DNA of 5,165 nucleotides from Ahrensia sp. (GTDB lineage: Bacteria > Pseudomonadota > Alphaproteobacteria > Rhizobiales > Rhizobiaceae), in contig JAHEJF010000024.1 in NCBI GenBank assembly GCA_024639025.1, forward strand, positions 5,767 to 10,931, read 5' to 3'. A program made the translations under genes and the position numbers. Positions 1 to 5,165 of the stretch are shown here, piece after piece; position 1 is the stretch's first letter; every line of letters starts with the position of its first letter. The notes beneath the pieces were generated by a model that worked only from the letters and a program-made list of their open reading frames with translations, was not told the origin of the DNA and made no database searches.

Positions 1-1296
1 GATTTTCTCAATGTCATTCGCGGGCGGATCCATACCGATCCCGCGCTCACTGACGTGATACCGGTTCAGGGCATGAAGAACGCCCCGCATCTGGATTTCG
101 CCGGCGAAGTAAGAAGGGCGACGGGTCTGCCCACTTTTCATGCAGCAAAGATTCCCGATGTTGCAACGGCACGCCATGCCATTGCATCGGGTCTGCTGGA
201 CATGGTCGGCATGACACGTGCGCATATGGCAGATCCTCACATAGTGCGGAAGATAGTCGAAGGGCGCGAAGAAGACATCCGTCCCTGTGTGGGTGCCACT
301 TATTGCCTGGACAGGATTTACCAGGCCGGTGAGGCACTTTGCATGCACAATGCCGCGACAGGACGCGAATTGTCGATGCCGCATGTTGCGCAGAGGTCGG
401 ATGTGGAAAAGAAGATTGTTGTTGTGGGCGCAGGTCCCGGCGGGCTTGAAGCGGCCCGGATTGCAGCAGAGCGCGGTCACAATGTTACGGTTCTTGAAGC
501 GCAACCCCACGCTGGCGGACAAATACGGCTCACGGCCCTGAATCCGCGACGCCGCGAAATGATGTCGATCATCAACTGGCGCGTTGAGCAGTGCGAAAAA
601 CTTGGTGTCAATTTTCAGTTCAATGTCTGGGCGGAAGCCGAGGATGTCACTGCGCTTGCCCCGGAAGTGGTCATTGTCGCAACCGGCGGTTTGCCCAATA
701 CCGAATTGTTTGAATCCGGCAGAGAGGCAGACAATGTGGTGACCGCCTGGGACATTGTATCGGGCGATGTGAAACCTGCCGATCATGTGCTGATTTACGA
801 TGAAGCGGGCGATCATCCAGCCCTGCAGGCAGCAGAAGTTGTGGCGCTTGCGGGTTCAAAAGTCGAAGTCATGACACCGGACCGTGTTTTTGCACCGGAC
901 ATCATGGCAATGAACCTAGTGCCCTATATGCGTGTCTTGCAGGACAAGAATGTTATCTTCACCGTGACGCGACGGCTGTTGGATGTGAAGGCAGAAGGCA
1001 ATAAACTGGCAGCAAAAATAGGCACCGATTACAGTGCGCACACCCATATTGCCCATTATGACCAGGTGGTGGTCAATTACGGCACGCTGCCGCTCGACGA
1101 CTTGTACTTTTCGCTCAAGTCACATTCCACCAATTTGGGCGCGGTGGATCATGATGCGCTCATTGAAGGCCGCCCGCAGACCTTGCTGCGCAACAAGGAA
1201 GGCGCCTTTCAGCTGTTTCGGATTGGTGATGCAGTCAGCGCCCGCAATACACATGCTGCGATTTACGATGCACTGCGGTTGGTCAAGGATATTTGA
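1..1296 (+). CDS. NADH:flavin oxidoreductase (OYE family), N-methylproline/betaine demethylase-like, 5' partial
   Basis: The frame is open from base 1, so the start lies outside the window; 431 residues are visible, against roughly 650-700 for full-length members (from memory). The architecture is that of 2,4-dienoyl-CoA reductase, trimethylamine dehydrogenase and stachydrine/N-methylproline demethylases. First comes the end of a FMN TIM barrel, with the phosphate-site segment VGMTRAHMADP near residues 69-79. A cysteine cluster follows at C96, C102 and C114. Next is a Rossmann FAD fold with GAGPGG at 143-148 and the ribose-binding E166. A second nucleotide domain starts near residue 262, and the closing FAD motif is IGDA at 408-411. 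The chain ends LVKDI. The likely role is cytosolic, flavin-dependent oxidative N-demethylation or enone reduction, with electrons passing through Fe-S and FAD. The demethylase assignment rests on the remembered style of the C-terminal half (VNYGTLPLDDLYF, NTHAAIYDALRL) and is moderate; the superfamily is certain. One of the usual four cluster cysteines appears replaced by Ala. The gene is convergent with the desaturase, without a spacer. Confidence 0.88.
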   Translation, partial: DFLNVIRGRIHTDPALTDVIPVQGMKNAPHLDFAGEVRRATGLPTFHAAKIPDVATARHAIASGLLDMVGMTRAHMADPHIVRKIVEGREEDIRPCVGATYCLDRIYQAGEALCMHNAATGRELSMPHVAQRSDVEKKIVVVGAGPGGLEAARIAAERGHNVTVLEAQPHAGGQIRLTALNPRRREMMSIINWRVEQCEKLGVNFQFNVWAEAEDVTALAPEVVIVATGGLPNTELFESGREADNVVTAWDIVSGDVKPADHVLIYDEAGDHPALQAAEVVALAGSKVEVMTPDRVFAPDIMAMNLVPYMRVLQDKNVIFTVTRRLLDVKAEGNKLAAKIGTDYSAHTHIAHYDQVVVNYGTLPLDDLYFSLKSHSTNLGAVDHDALIEGRPQTLLRNKEGAFQLFRIGDAVSARNTHAAIYDALRLVKDI

Positions 1297-1299
1297 TCA
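1294..1299. other. Abutting convergent stop codons (TGATCA)
   Basis: TGA at 1294-1296 ends the plus-strand flavoenzyme. The next three bases, TCA, are the TGA stop of the minus-strand desaturase. Together they form the palindrome TGATCA with no intergenic base. Any terminator for either gene must therefore lie inside the other gene, and I see no stem followed by a T-run on either side. Confidence 0.95.
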
Positions 1300-2442
1300 C
1301 TTGAGTTCTCCTGGCGCCAGATCGCCAATAGAGCTCTCCAGACCATCGGCCTTGTCGGTCCGTTTGGTCTTTGCGGTGGCAGGCAGCGGTGTATCAAAGA
1401 AATAGTCCGGATCTTCCTGCTGCTTCTCCCAGGTTTCCAGCATCTCCTTCCATGCTTCGCGCAACGAGCGCGGTTCGGGCATGTCATGCGCGATCTCGTG
1501 ATGCAGTTTCTTGAGATTGTAGCAAGGCACGCCGGCAAACATGTGGTGCTCGGTGTGCCAGTTCATGTTCCAATACAGAAATTCTGCGATCGGATTGAGC
1601 TTGATTGAGCGCACCGACTTCCGAAAGTCGGTGGTGTTTTCCATCAGCCCACAATGCTGGGGCAGGGCGACAAAGTAGCTGAGCCAATTGCCGATGAAAG
1701 CTGACAGCGAGAAAATAAATGGCAGGACCCAAAGGCCTGTCACAAGAGCGATAATCAAAATCGAGCCGTGAAATGCCAGAAGGGCGCGTGACCACCAGAC
1801 CGACTTTCTGAACTGCGCCGGCTGATCCTTGTGCAACGCTTCGAGCCATTCATTGCTGGGAATTTCGGTCGGGCCGATCTTGCCAAATGCAGAAAGGATG
1901 GTGACCCAAATCGTGGATATCATCCCGCCCTTGCCAAAAGTCCGCCCCGGTTGGGTGAAGACATTGATCGTAAAGAGTTGCAATAGAAAGGTTTTTCCAA
2001 CCGAGGGATGGAGCGGAAGCAGGTTTTCGCGATCGCCCTCTGGATGCAATGTGTACCGGTGGTGATAGGTGTGGCTGCTGGCATAATCGAAGGGATCCCA
2101 CCAGCTTATCAGGCTGAACAGATACAGGAAAAAACTGTTCAGCCATTTGGTTTTGAAAACCGACGCATGGCCGAGTTCATGCGGGGCTGTGCCCGAGAAG
2201 AAGCTGCTGATTGTGCCGTGGATAAAAAGGGCGACCAGAAATGCAAGCCAGTTCTCCTGCTGCCAGAACACAAAGACAAGCGTGCCTGTCAGCGCGAATA
2301 GCGCCAAATGTCCTCCGGCCTGAAACCAGCCTTTCGCATCACTGCGCTTTGACAGTTCGCGCAGTTTCTTCGGGTCGAACTTGGTGCGGTACCAGTTGAC
2401 TTGCAGTGAATCTCGCACTTCTGAAAGCGGTTGGTAATCCAT
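1297..2442 (-). CDS. Membrane fatty-acid-desaturase-family protein (di-iron)
   Basis: A 381-residue integral membrane protein with the three histidine boxes of the desaturase/hydroxylase superfamily: HELGH at 88-92, HTYHH at 124-128 and HTEHH at 296-300, plus a further QH at 262-263 that often supplies an extra iron ligand. Hydrophobic stretches lie near 45-60, 66-83, 103-114 and 222-260, placing the boxes on the cytoplasmic face. The family uses O2 and a di-iron centre to desaturate, hydroxylate or ketolate a substrate, taking electrons from a ferredoxin or a cytochrome b5-like partner; no partner is encoded here. The C-terminal 30 residues are polar and lysine/acid-rich, probably a soluble tail. 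The start is the ATG at 2442, which gives a family-like N-terminus; no Shine-Dalgarno sequence precedes it, but a promoter-like element ends exactly six bases upstream. It is the last gene of the minus-strand array, 77 bases after the dehydrogenase. The substrate is unknown: lipid desaturation is the default, and hydroxylation of a small molecule linked to the neighbouring pathway is possible. Confidence 0.9.
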   Translation of the reverse strand: MDYQPLSEVRDSLQVNWYRTKFDPKKLRELSKRSDAKGWFQAGGHLALFALTGTLVFVFWQQENWLAFLVALFIHGTISSFFSGTAPHELGHASVFKTKWLNSFFLYLFSLISWWDPFDYASSHTYHHRYTLHPEGDRENLLPLHPSVGKTFLLQLFTINVFTQPGRTFGKGGMISTIWVTILSAFGKIGPTEIPSNEWLEALHKDQPAQFRKSVWWSRALLAFHGSILIIALVTGLWVLPFIFSLSAFIGNWLSYFVALPQHCGLMENTTDFRKSVRSIKLNPIAEFLYWNMNWHTEHHMFAGVPCYNLKKLHHEIAHDMPEPRSLREAWKEMLETWEKQQEDPDYFFDTPLPATAKTKRTDKADGLESSIGDLAPGELK

Positions 2443-2477
2443 GCAGGAATTTTACCGAAGCACTTTGGAGAATTCAA
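2443..2477 (-). promoter_or_regulatory. Promoter-like element for the desaturase, predicting a leaderless mRNA
   Basis: On the minus strand, TTGAAT (2477-2472) is followed after 17 bases by TAAAAT (2454-2449). These match the sigma-70 consensus at 4/6 and 5/6, with the optimal spacer. The six bases 2448-2443 then lead directly into the desaturase ATG at 2442. The usual start point, seven bases beyond the -10 box, therefore falls on the A of the ATG. This agrees with the absence of a ribosome binding site. The call is consensus matching by eye, not a measured start. Confidence 0.5.
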
Positions 2478-2519
2478 CTTTCCCAAACGAGACATTACCT
2501 CGGCATGCAGCCGGAACGC

Positions 2520-3419
2520 TCATTCCAATCGGGCCGGAAAGCCGGGCGCGCGCAGATCGGTGTCCAATGCGTCTTCCAGCAGCTTGGCAATCATGGTTGA
2601 CTGTGCGCCACCGCCATAGGCAGAACGGCCCTGTTCGAAGACTTCCTTGACCTTGCTGGCCACATCAAGCGGCACCGCGAATTCCTTTCCAAAATCCATC
2701 GCGAAACCGAGGTCTTTCAGAGCAAGGTCCATGGTGAAAGCGATATCATAGCTGCCGTTGAGAATAAGTTGACCTTCGGTCTCATGCACGAAGCTGGTAC
2801 CTGAGCTGGCCTTGATGGCTTCCCACGCCTGGGCCAGATCAAGACCGCCTCTTTTTGCCAGCATCAACGCCTCGGCGTCTGCTGCCAGATGAATGAAGGC
2901 AAGCATGTTGGTGATCACCTTGATCAAGGATGCTGATCCCAGCGGGCCCATGTGAAAAATCTTGTTGCCCATGGCTTCAAGTGCAGGACGATGGGTTTTG
3001 AACAAACGCTCGTCTCCGCCTGCGAGCATTGTAATTTTTCCCTGTGCGGCCAAATGAACCCCGCCTGTAACCGGCAACTCCATTGTTTCGATACCGGCAT
3101 CTTTCGCAACAGCGGCAAGGCGCAAAATTTCCTCCTTGCCGAGCGTCGACATTTCTATCCAGGTCGCCCCCTGTTGCATGTGCGGCAAAATCTCGGACAG
3201 AACCTGTTCGGATATTGCGGGCGAGGGCAGACAGGTGATCACTGCGTCGACATTTCTGGCTGCATCAGCATTGGTTTCGGCCCAGCGAGCACCGGCACTT
3301 TCAAGAAATTTTGCAGCGCTGCGATCCAAATCATGCACCCAAACCCCAAACCCGGCCTTGAGCAGATTGTTGGCCAGATGACCACCCAGATTTCCCAGTC
3401 CGATGAAGCCGTAATTCAT
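2520..3419 (-). CDS. 3-hydroxyisobutyrate dehydrogenase-family beta-hydroxyacid dehydrogenase
   Basis: 299 residues, the usual length for the HIBADH / tartronate semialdehyde reductase (GarR/GlxR) family. The N-terminal Rossmann fold has GLGNLG at residues 7-12. An Asp (D30, in VHDLDRS) ends the second strand and suggests NAD rather than NADP. The substrate loop is PVTGG at 116-120. The catalytic lysine is K167, with N171 four residues on (KVITN), and the C-terminal domain carries K235-D236 (ALKDLGFAMD). The reaction is reversible NAD(P)-dependent oxidation of a beta-hydroxyacid to a semialdehyde; beside an aldolase it would most simply reduce an aldolase-derived semialdehyde. The ATG at 3419 was chosen because MNYGFIGLG matches family N-termini. 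A GTG at 3431 would add four residues (MSKI); neither start has a strong Shine-Dalgarno sequence. It begins 33 bases after the enolase-family stop (21 with the GTG), consistent with an operon. The substrate loop after PVTGG departs from the usual GGxxGAxxG pattern. The exact substrate is not determined. Confidence 0.9.
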   Translation of the reverse strand: MNYGFIGLGNLGGHLANNLLKAGFGVWVHDLDRSAAKFLESAGARWAETNADAARNVDAVITCLPSPAISEQVLSEILPHMQQGATWIEMSTLGKEEILRLAAVAKDAGIETMELPVTGGVHLAAQGKITMLAGGDERLFKTHRPALEAMGNKIFHMGPLGSASLIKVITNMLAFIHLAADAEALMLAKRGGLDLAQAWEAIKASSGTSFVHETEGQLILNGSYDIAFTMDLALKDLGFAMDFGKEFAVPLDVASKVKEVFEQGRSAYGGGAQSTMIAKLLEDALDTDLRAPGFPARLE

Positions 3420-3452
3420 GATCTTGCTCACTTGTGATTGATGATGGCGACG

Positions 3453-4661
3453 TCACATGACAATCGGGTTGGTATCGAGGTTCAGATGTAAAGCTGAGTC
3501 CGAATAAGGGTTTGCAGCGATAAACTCATCGTTTAGTTCAAATCCCAAACCCGGTTCCGTTGGGGGTATGACATAGCCATCTTTCCAGGTGATCGGCGCG
3601 GTCAGGCACTGCATCATCGGCCCGTCAAAACGGCCAATGGATTCCAGGATCAGGAAATTGGGCGAACAAACCGCAATCTGAATACTGGCGGCGGCAACTA
3701 CCGGTCCGCAGTACAAATGTGGAGCGATCTGGGCTGACCTGGTTTCGGCCATGGCGGCGATTTTCTTGGCTTCCAGCAGTCCACCGACGCGTCCCAAATT
3801 CATCTGTAGTATCGAAGCACTGCCCGCCTCCAGAACGCGGGCAAATTCGTGCTTGGTGCACAGTCGTTCGCCTGTGGCAATCGGGATCGATGTGCTGCGC
3901 GCGACTTCGGCCATGTCGGCCGGGTTTTCAGGCGGCACCGGTTCTTCGAACCAAAGCGGATCGTACTGCTCCAACCGGCGTGCCATGCGCTTGGCGCCTG
4001 ATACGGTAAATTGGCCGTGGGTGCCAAATAACAGGTCCGCGCGATTGCCCACCGCTTGCCTGATGCGCTTACAAAATGCCTCGCTCAGATCGAGATCAGC
4101 AAGCCGGGGTTGATGGCCATCATAGATCGTGTAGGGGCCTGCCGGGTCAAATTTGACAGCGGTGAAGCCCTGCTCAACCGCGATAATTGCAGCCTGTGCC
4201 GCCATATCGGGATCGTTATAAACATTGGGTTGATTTGGGTCGGGATAAACATCACCGGTTGCGGGATAAAGATAAGTATAACTGCGCAGTTTTTCGTGAA
4301 CCTTGCCGCCCAGCAATTGGTAGCAGGGCTGTCCAGCCGATTTGCCGATTATATCCCAGCAGGCCATTTCCAGACCGCTCAATACGCCCATGACCGTCAC
4401 GTCGGGGCGCATTGTGTAGCCTGCGCCATATGTCTTGCGCCAGAGATACTCGATGCGATGCGGGTCTTCGCGCAGGAACTGCCGCTCAAACACGTCTCTG
4501 GCCATGGAAGCGCAGAGATCCGGGCTGAATGTCGCGCTGTAAATCTCGCCGATTCCGGTGATGCCGCATTTGGTCGTCAGGCGAACAAAAATGAAGTAGC
4601 GCCCGCCATGGCGAGGCGGCGGATTGCCGACCACGAAGGTCTCAATCTTATCAAGTATCAT
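3453..4661 (-). CDS. Enolase-superfamily protein (mandelate racemase/muconate lactonizing type), probable sugar-acid dehydratase
   Basis: 402 residues, normal for the family. The N-terminal capping domain (about 1-125) includes MRPDVTVMGVLSGLEMACWDI, typical of acid-sugar dehydratases. The barrel carries VKFDP at 169-173, GTHGQ at 213-217, FEEP at 238-241, GER at 264-266 and APH at 313-315. The barrel layout resembles D-galactonate dehydratase: H215 and H315 fall where its two catalytic histidines lie, and E239/E240 and E265 match metal ligands. Two canonical positions differ: the first metal-ligand Asp (of D-x-H) is Gly213, and the Asp expected in QPD before the GG of strand 6-7 is Asn288 (QMN). 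The expected reaction is Mg-dependent abstraction of a proton alpha to a carboxylate, giving a 2-keto-3-deoxy acid or an epimer. The start at 4661 is preferred over an in-frame TTG at 4703 because AGGAG lies six bases upstream and MILDKIETF is a typical N-terminus. The aldolase lies upstream and the dehydrogenase downstream in the same array. The precise substrate is unknown. Confidence 0.88.
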   Translation of the reverse strand: MILDKIETFVVGNPPPRHGGRYFIFVRLTTKCGITGIGEIYSATFSPDLCASMARDVFERQFLREDPHRIEYLWRKTYGAGYTMRPDVTVMGVLSGLEMACWDIIGKSAGQPCYQLLGGKVHEKLRSYTYLYPATGDVYPDPNQPNVYNDPDMAAQAAIIAVEQGFTAVKFDPAGPYTIYDGHQPRLADLDLSEAFCKRIRQAVGNRADLLFGTHGQFTVSGAKRMARRLEQYDPLWFEEPVPPENPADMAEVARSTSIPIATGERLCTKHEFARVLEAGSASILQMNLGRVGGLLEAKKIAAMAETRSAQIAPHLYCGPVVAAASIQIAVCSPNFLILESIGRFDGPMMQCLTAPITWKDGYVIPPTEPGLGFELNDEFIAANPYSDSALHLNLDTNPIVM

Positions 4662-4667
4662 CGCCCA

Positions 4668-4672
4668 CTCCT
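4668..4672 (-). promoter_or_regulatory. Ribosome binding site (AGGAG) setting the enolase-family start
   Basis: The minus strand reads AGGAG, then TGGGCG, then ATG at 4661. The six-base spacing is near ideal. It decides the start in favour of ATG 4661 over the upstream TTG at 4703, which would add 14 residues lacking family character. Confidence 0.8.
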
Positions 4673-4688
4673 GCCGCTCGTTGGAACG

Positions 4689-4735
4689 ATAGTGTTGGCA
4701 CAATGGTTCGAGTTTTCAAGCGATCATTTCAAGCG
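4689..4735 (-). repeat. Inverted repeat plus 13-bp-phased direct repeat upstream of the enolase-family gene
   Basis: The 86-base gap between the aldolase stop and the enolase-family start holds two small repeats. An inverted repeat ATAGTG-TTGG-CACAAT spans 4689-4704 with 5 of 6 arm positions paired. A perfect 9-base direct repeat, TTTCAAGCG on the plus strand (CGCTTGAAA on the minus), lies at 4714-4722 and 4727-4735. Either could be an operator or part of an internal promoter. No convincing -10/-35 pair with normal spacing was found: TTGAAA and CACTAT are 19 bases apart. This is a weak call, since such short repeats also occur by chance. Confidence 0.3.
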
Positions 4736-4747
4736 GATGGCGGGTTT

Positions 4748-5165
4748 TCAGGCACGCAATTTTTCTGCGATCACATCTGCGGCGTCATTGGCACCTTTTA
4801 GTATAAAGCTGTGTTCAGACGCGATATAGAACATCGACACGCCAAGCGCGTGCAGCTCTTCACAGGTTTTGCCATTGGGGGCGAAGGTCATCAGCGTGAC
4901 GCCATTTGCCTTTGCCGCTTTGCCGACCCTGGCCAGGGCTTGACGCACGACAGGCGCGTTGATGTCAGTCACACCGTAACACACAGCGAGATCGGCGGGT
5001 CCGAGAAATATACCATCGAGCCCGTCCAGCGCTGCGATCTCTTCTACAGCTTCAACCCCTTCCGGCTCTTCGATCTGTATGATGGCGACTGTTTCCTTTT
5101 GGCTTTGCGCCAACACATCTTGCATGGGCCGTGTTGCAAATCCGGCCCAACGCGTTGAGCCCGCA
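4748..5165 (-). CDS. HpcH/HpaI-family aldolase, 5' partial
   Basis: 138 C-terminal residues are visible and the frame is open to the window edge (AGSTRWAG at the border), so the true start lies beyond 5165. Family members have about 250-265 residues. The metal-binding pair is present: a Glu in QIEEPEG (visible residue 32) and an Asp in FLGPADL (residue 58), 26 apart as in E. coli HpcH (E149/D175). The N-terminal catalytic Arg and His fall outside the window. Members are cytosolic class II, Mg/Mn-dependent aldolases that cleave 4-hydroxy-2-keto acids to pyruvate plus an aldehyde or semialdehyde, for example 4-hydroxy-2-oxoheptanedioate aldolase, GarL and 2-keto-3-deoxy-L-rhamnonate aldolase. 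The neighbouring enolase-family enzyme could produce its 2-keto-3-deoxy substrate, and the downstream dehydrogenase could reduce its semialdehyde product. The family assignment is firm and the substrate is inferred only from context. A methionine at 5125 is internal, because the conserved sequence continues upstream of it. Confidence 0.9.
   Translation of the reverse strand, partial: AGSTRWAGFATRPMQDVLAQSQKETVAIIQIEEPEGVEAVEEIAALDGLDGIFLGPADLAVCYGVTDINAPVVRQALARVGKAAKANGVTLMTFAPNGKTCEELHALGVSMFYIASEHSFILKGANDAADVIAEKLRA

Noticed and set aside
1312..1327. Hairpin TGGCG-CCAGAT-CGCCA just inside the desaturase 3' end, a possible terminator
   Set aside because: The stem is only five base pairs, no T-run follows on either strand, and the bases encode the desaturase C-terminus.
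1034..1405. A 123-codon plus-strand frame crossing the convergent junction
   Set aside because: It is out of frame with the flavoenzyme and antisense to the desaturase. The composition (Arg/Ser/Cys-rich) is that of a shadow frame.
2491..2505. Short CGAG...CTCG hairpin followed by TTT in the dehydrogenase-desaturase gap, a possible terminator
   Set aside because: A four-base-pair stem with a short T-run is too weak to call as a terminator.
2952..3437. A 161-codon open frame on the plus strand
   Set aside because: It is antisense to the dehydrogenase, whose glycine motif, catalytic lysine and full length are clear. The translation is Cys/Gly-rich without family features.
4662..4703. TTG start for the enolase-family gene at 4703
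   Set aside because: The extra 14 residues have no family character, and a strong AGGAG sits directly before the ATG at 4661.
4685..4735. Sigma-70 promoter TTGAAA/CACTAT upstream of the enolase-family gene
   Set aside because: The spacer is 19 bases and the -10 match is poor. It is kept only as part of the possible operator region.
4056..4829. A 257-codon open frame on the plus strand
   Set aside because: It lies antisense to the enolase-family gene and the aldolase 3' end. Its translation has no recognisable domain, and the opposite strand has clear family motifs.

Overview
The window reads as a compact piece of an alphaproteobacterial genome. GC looks to be in the low-to-mid 50s per cent by eye. 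The protein styles (an OYE-type demethylase with a C-terminal FAD domain, a mandelate-racemase-family enzyme with a KFDP motif) resemble those of marine Rhodobacteraceae/Rhizobiales-like bacteria. That assignment is inference; nothing here fixes a genus. The window is almost wholly coding, with five genes, the two at the edges cut by the window. No tRNA, rRNA, CRISPR array, insertion sequence or phage gene is visible.

Layout: bases 1-1296 (+) hold the C-terminal two thirds of an OYE-type, flavin-dependent NADH:flavin oxidoreductase, most like the N-methylproline/betaine demethylase branch. It converges on a four-gene minus-strand array. Read in the direction of transcription (right to left) this is: a HpcH/HpaI-family aldolase (5' end outside the window, stop at 4748), a mandelate racemase/muconate lactonizing-type enolase-superfamily protein (4661-3453), a 3-hydroxyisobutyrate-dehydrogenase-type beta-hydroxyacid dehydrogenase (3419-2520), and a membrane di-iron fatty-acid-desaturase-family protein (2442-1297). 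The two convergent genes end back to back: their stop codons share the palindrome TGATCA with no spacer.

How they may work together: dehydratase-like enolase + HpcH aldolase + beta-hydroxyacid reductase is the same set of enzyme families as the E. coli D-glucarate/galactarate route (GudD/GarD, GarL, GarR). There a diacid sugar is dehydrated, cleaved to pyruvate plus tartronate semialdehyde, and the semialdehyde is reduced to glycerate. A related sugar-acid or polyhydroxy-acid pathway is the simplest reading. The flanking desaturase-family oxygenase and the demethylase-like flavoenzyme do not belong to that textbook route. The cluster may instead handle a methylated or otherwise modified substrate, or be two unrelated units that meet tail to tail. 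The desaturase has its own promoter-like element, placed so that its mRNA would begin at the A of the ATG, so it may be controlled apart from the three catabolic genes.

Most notable points: non-canonical catalytic positions in the enolase-superfamily protein, a missing cysteine in the Fe-S motif of the flavoenzyme, the apparently leaderless desaturase promoter, and the zero-spacer convergent stops.
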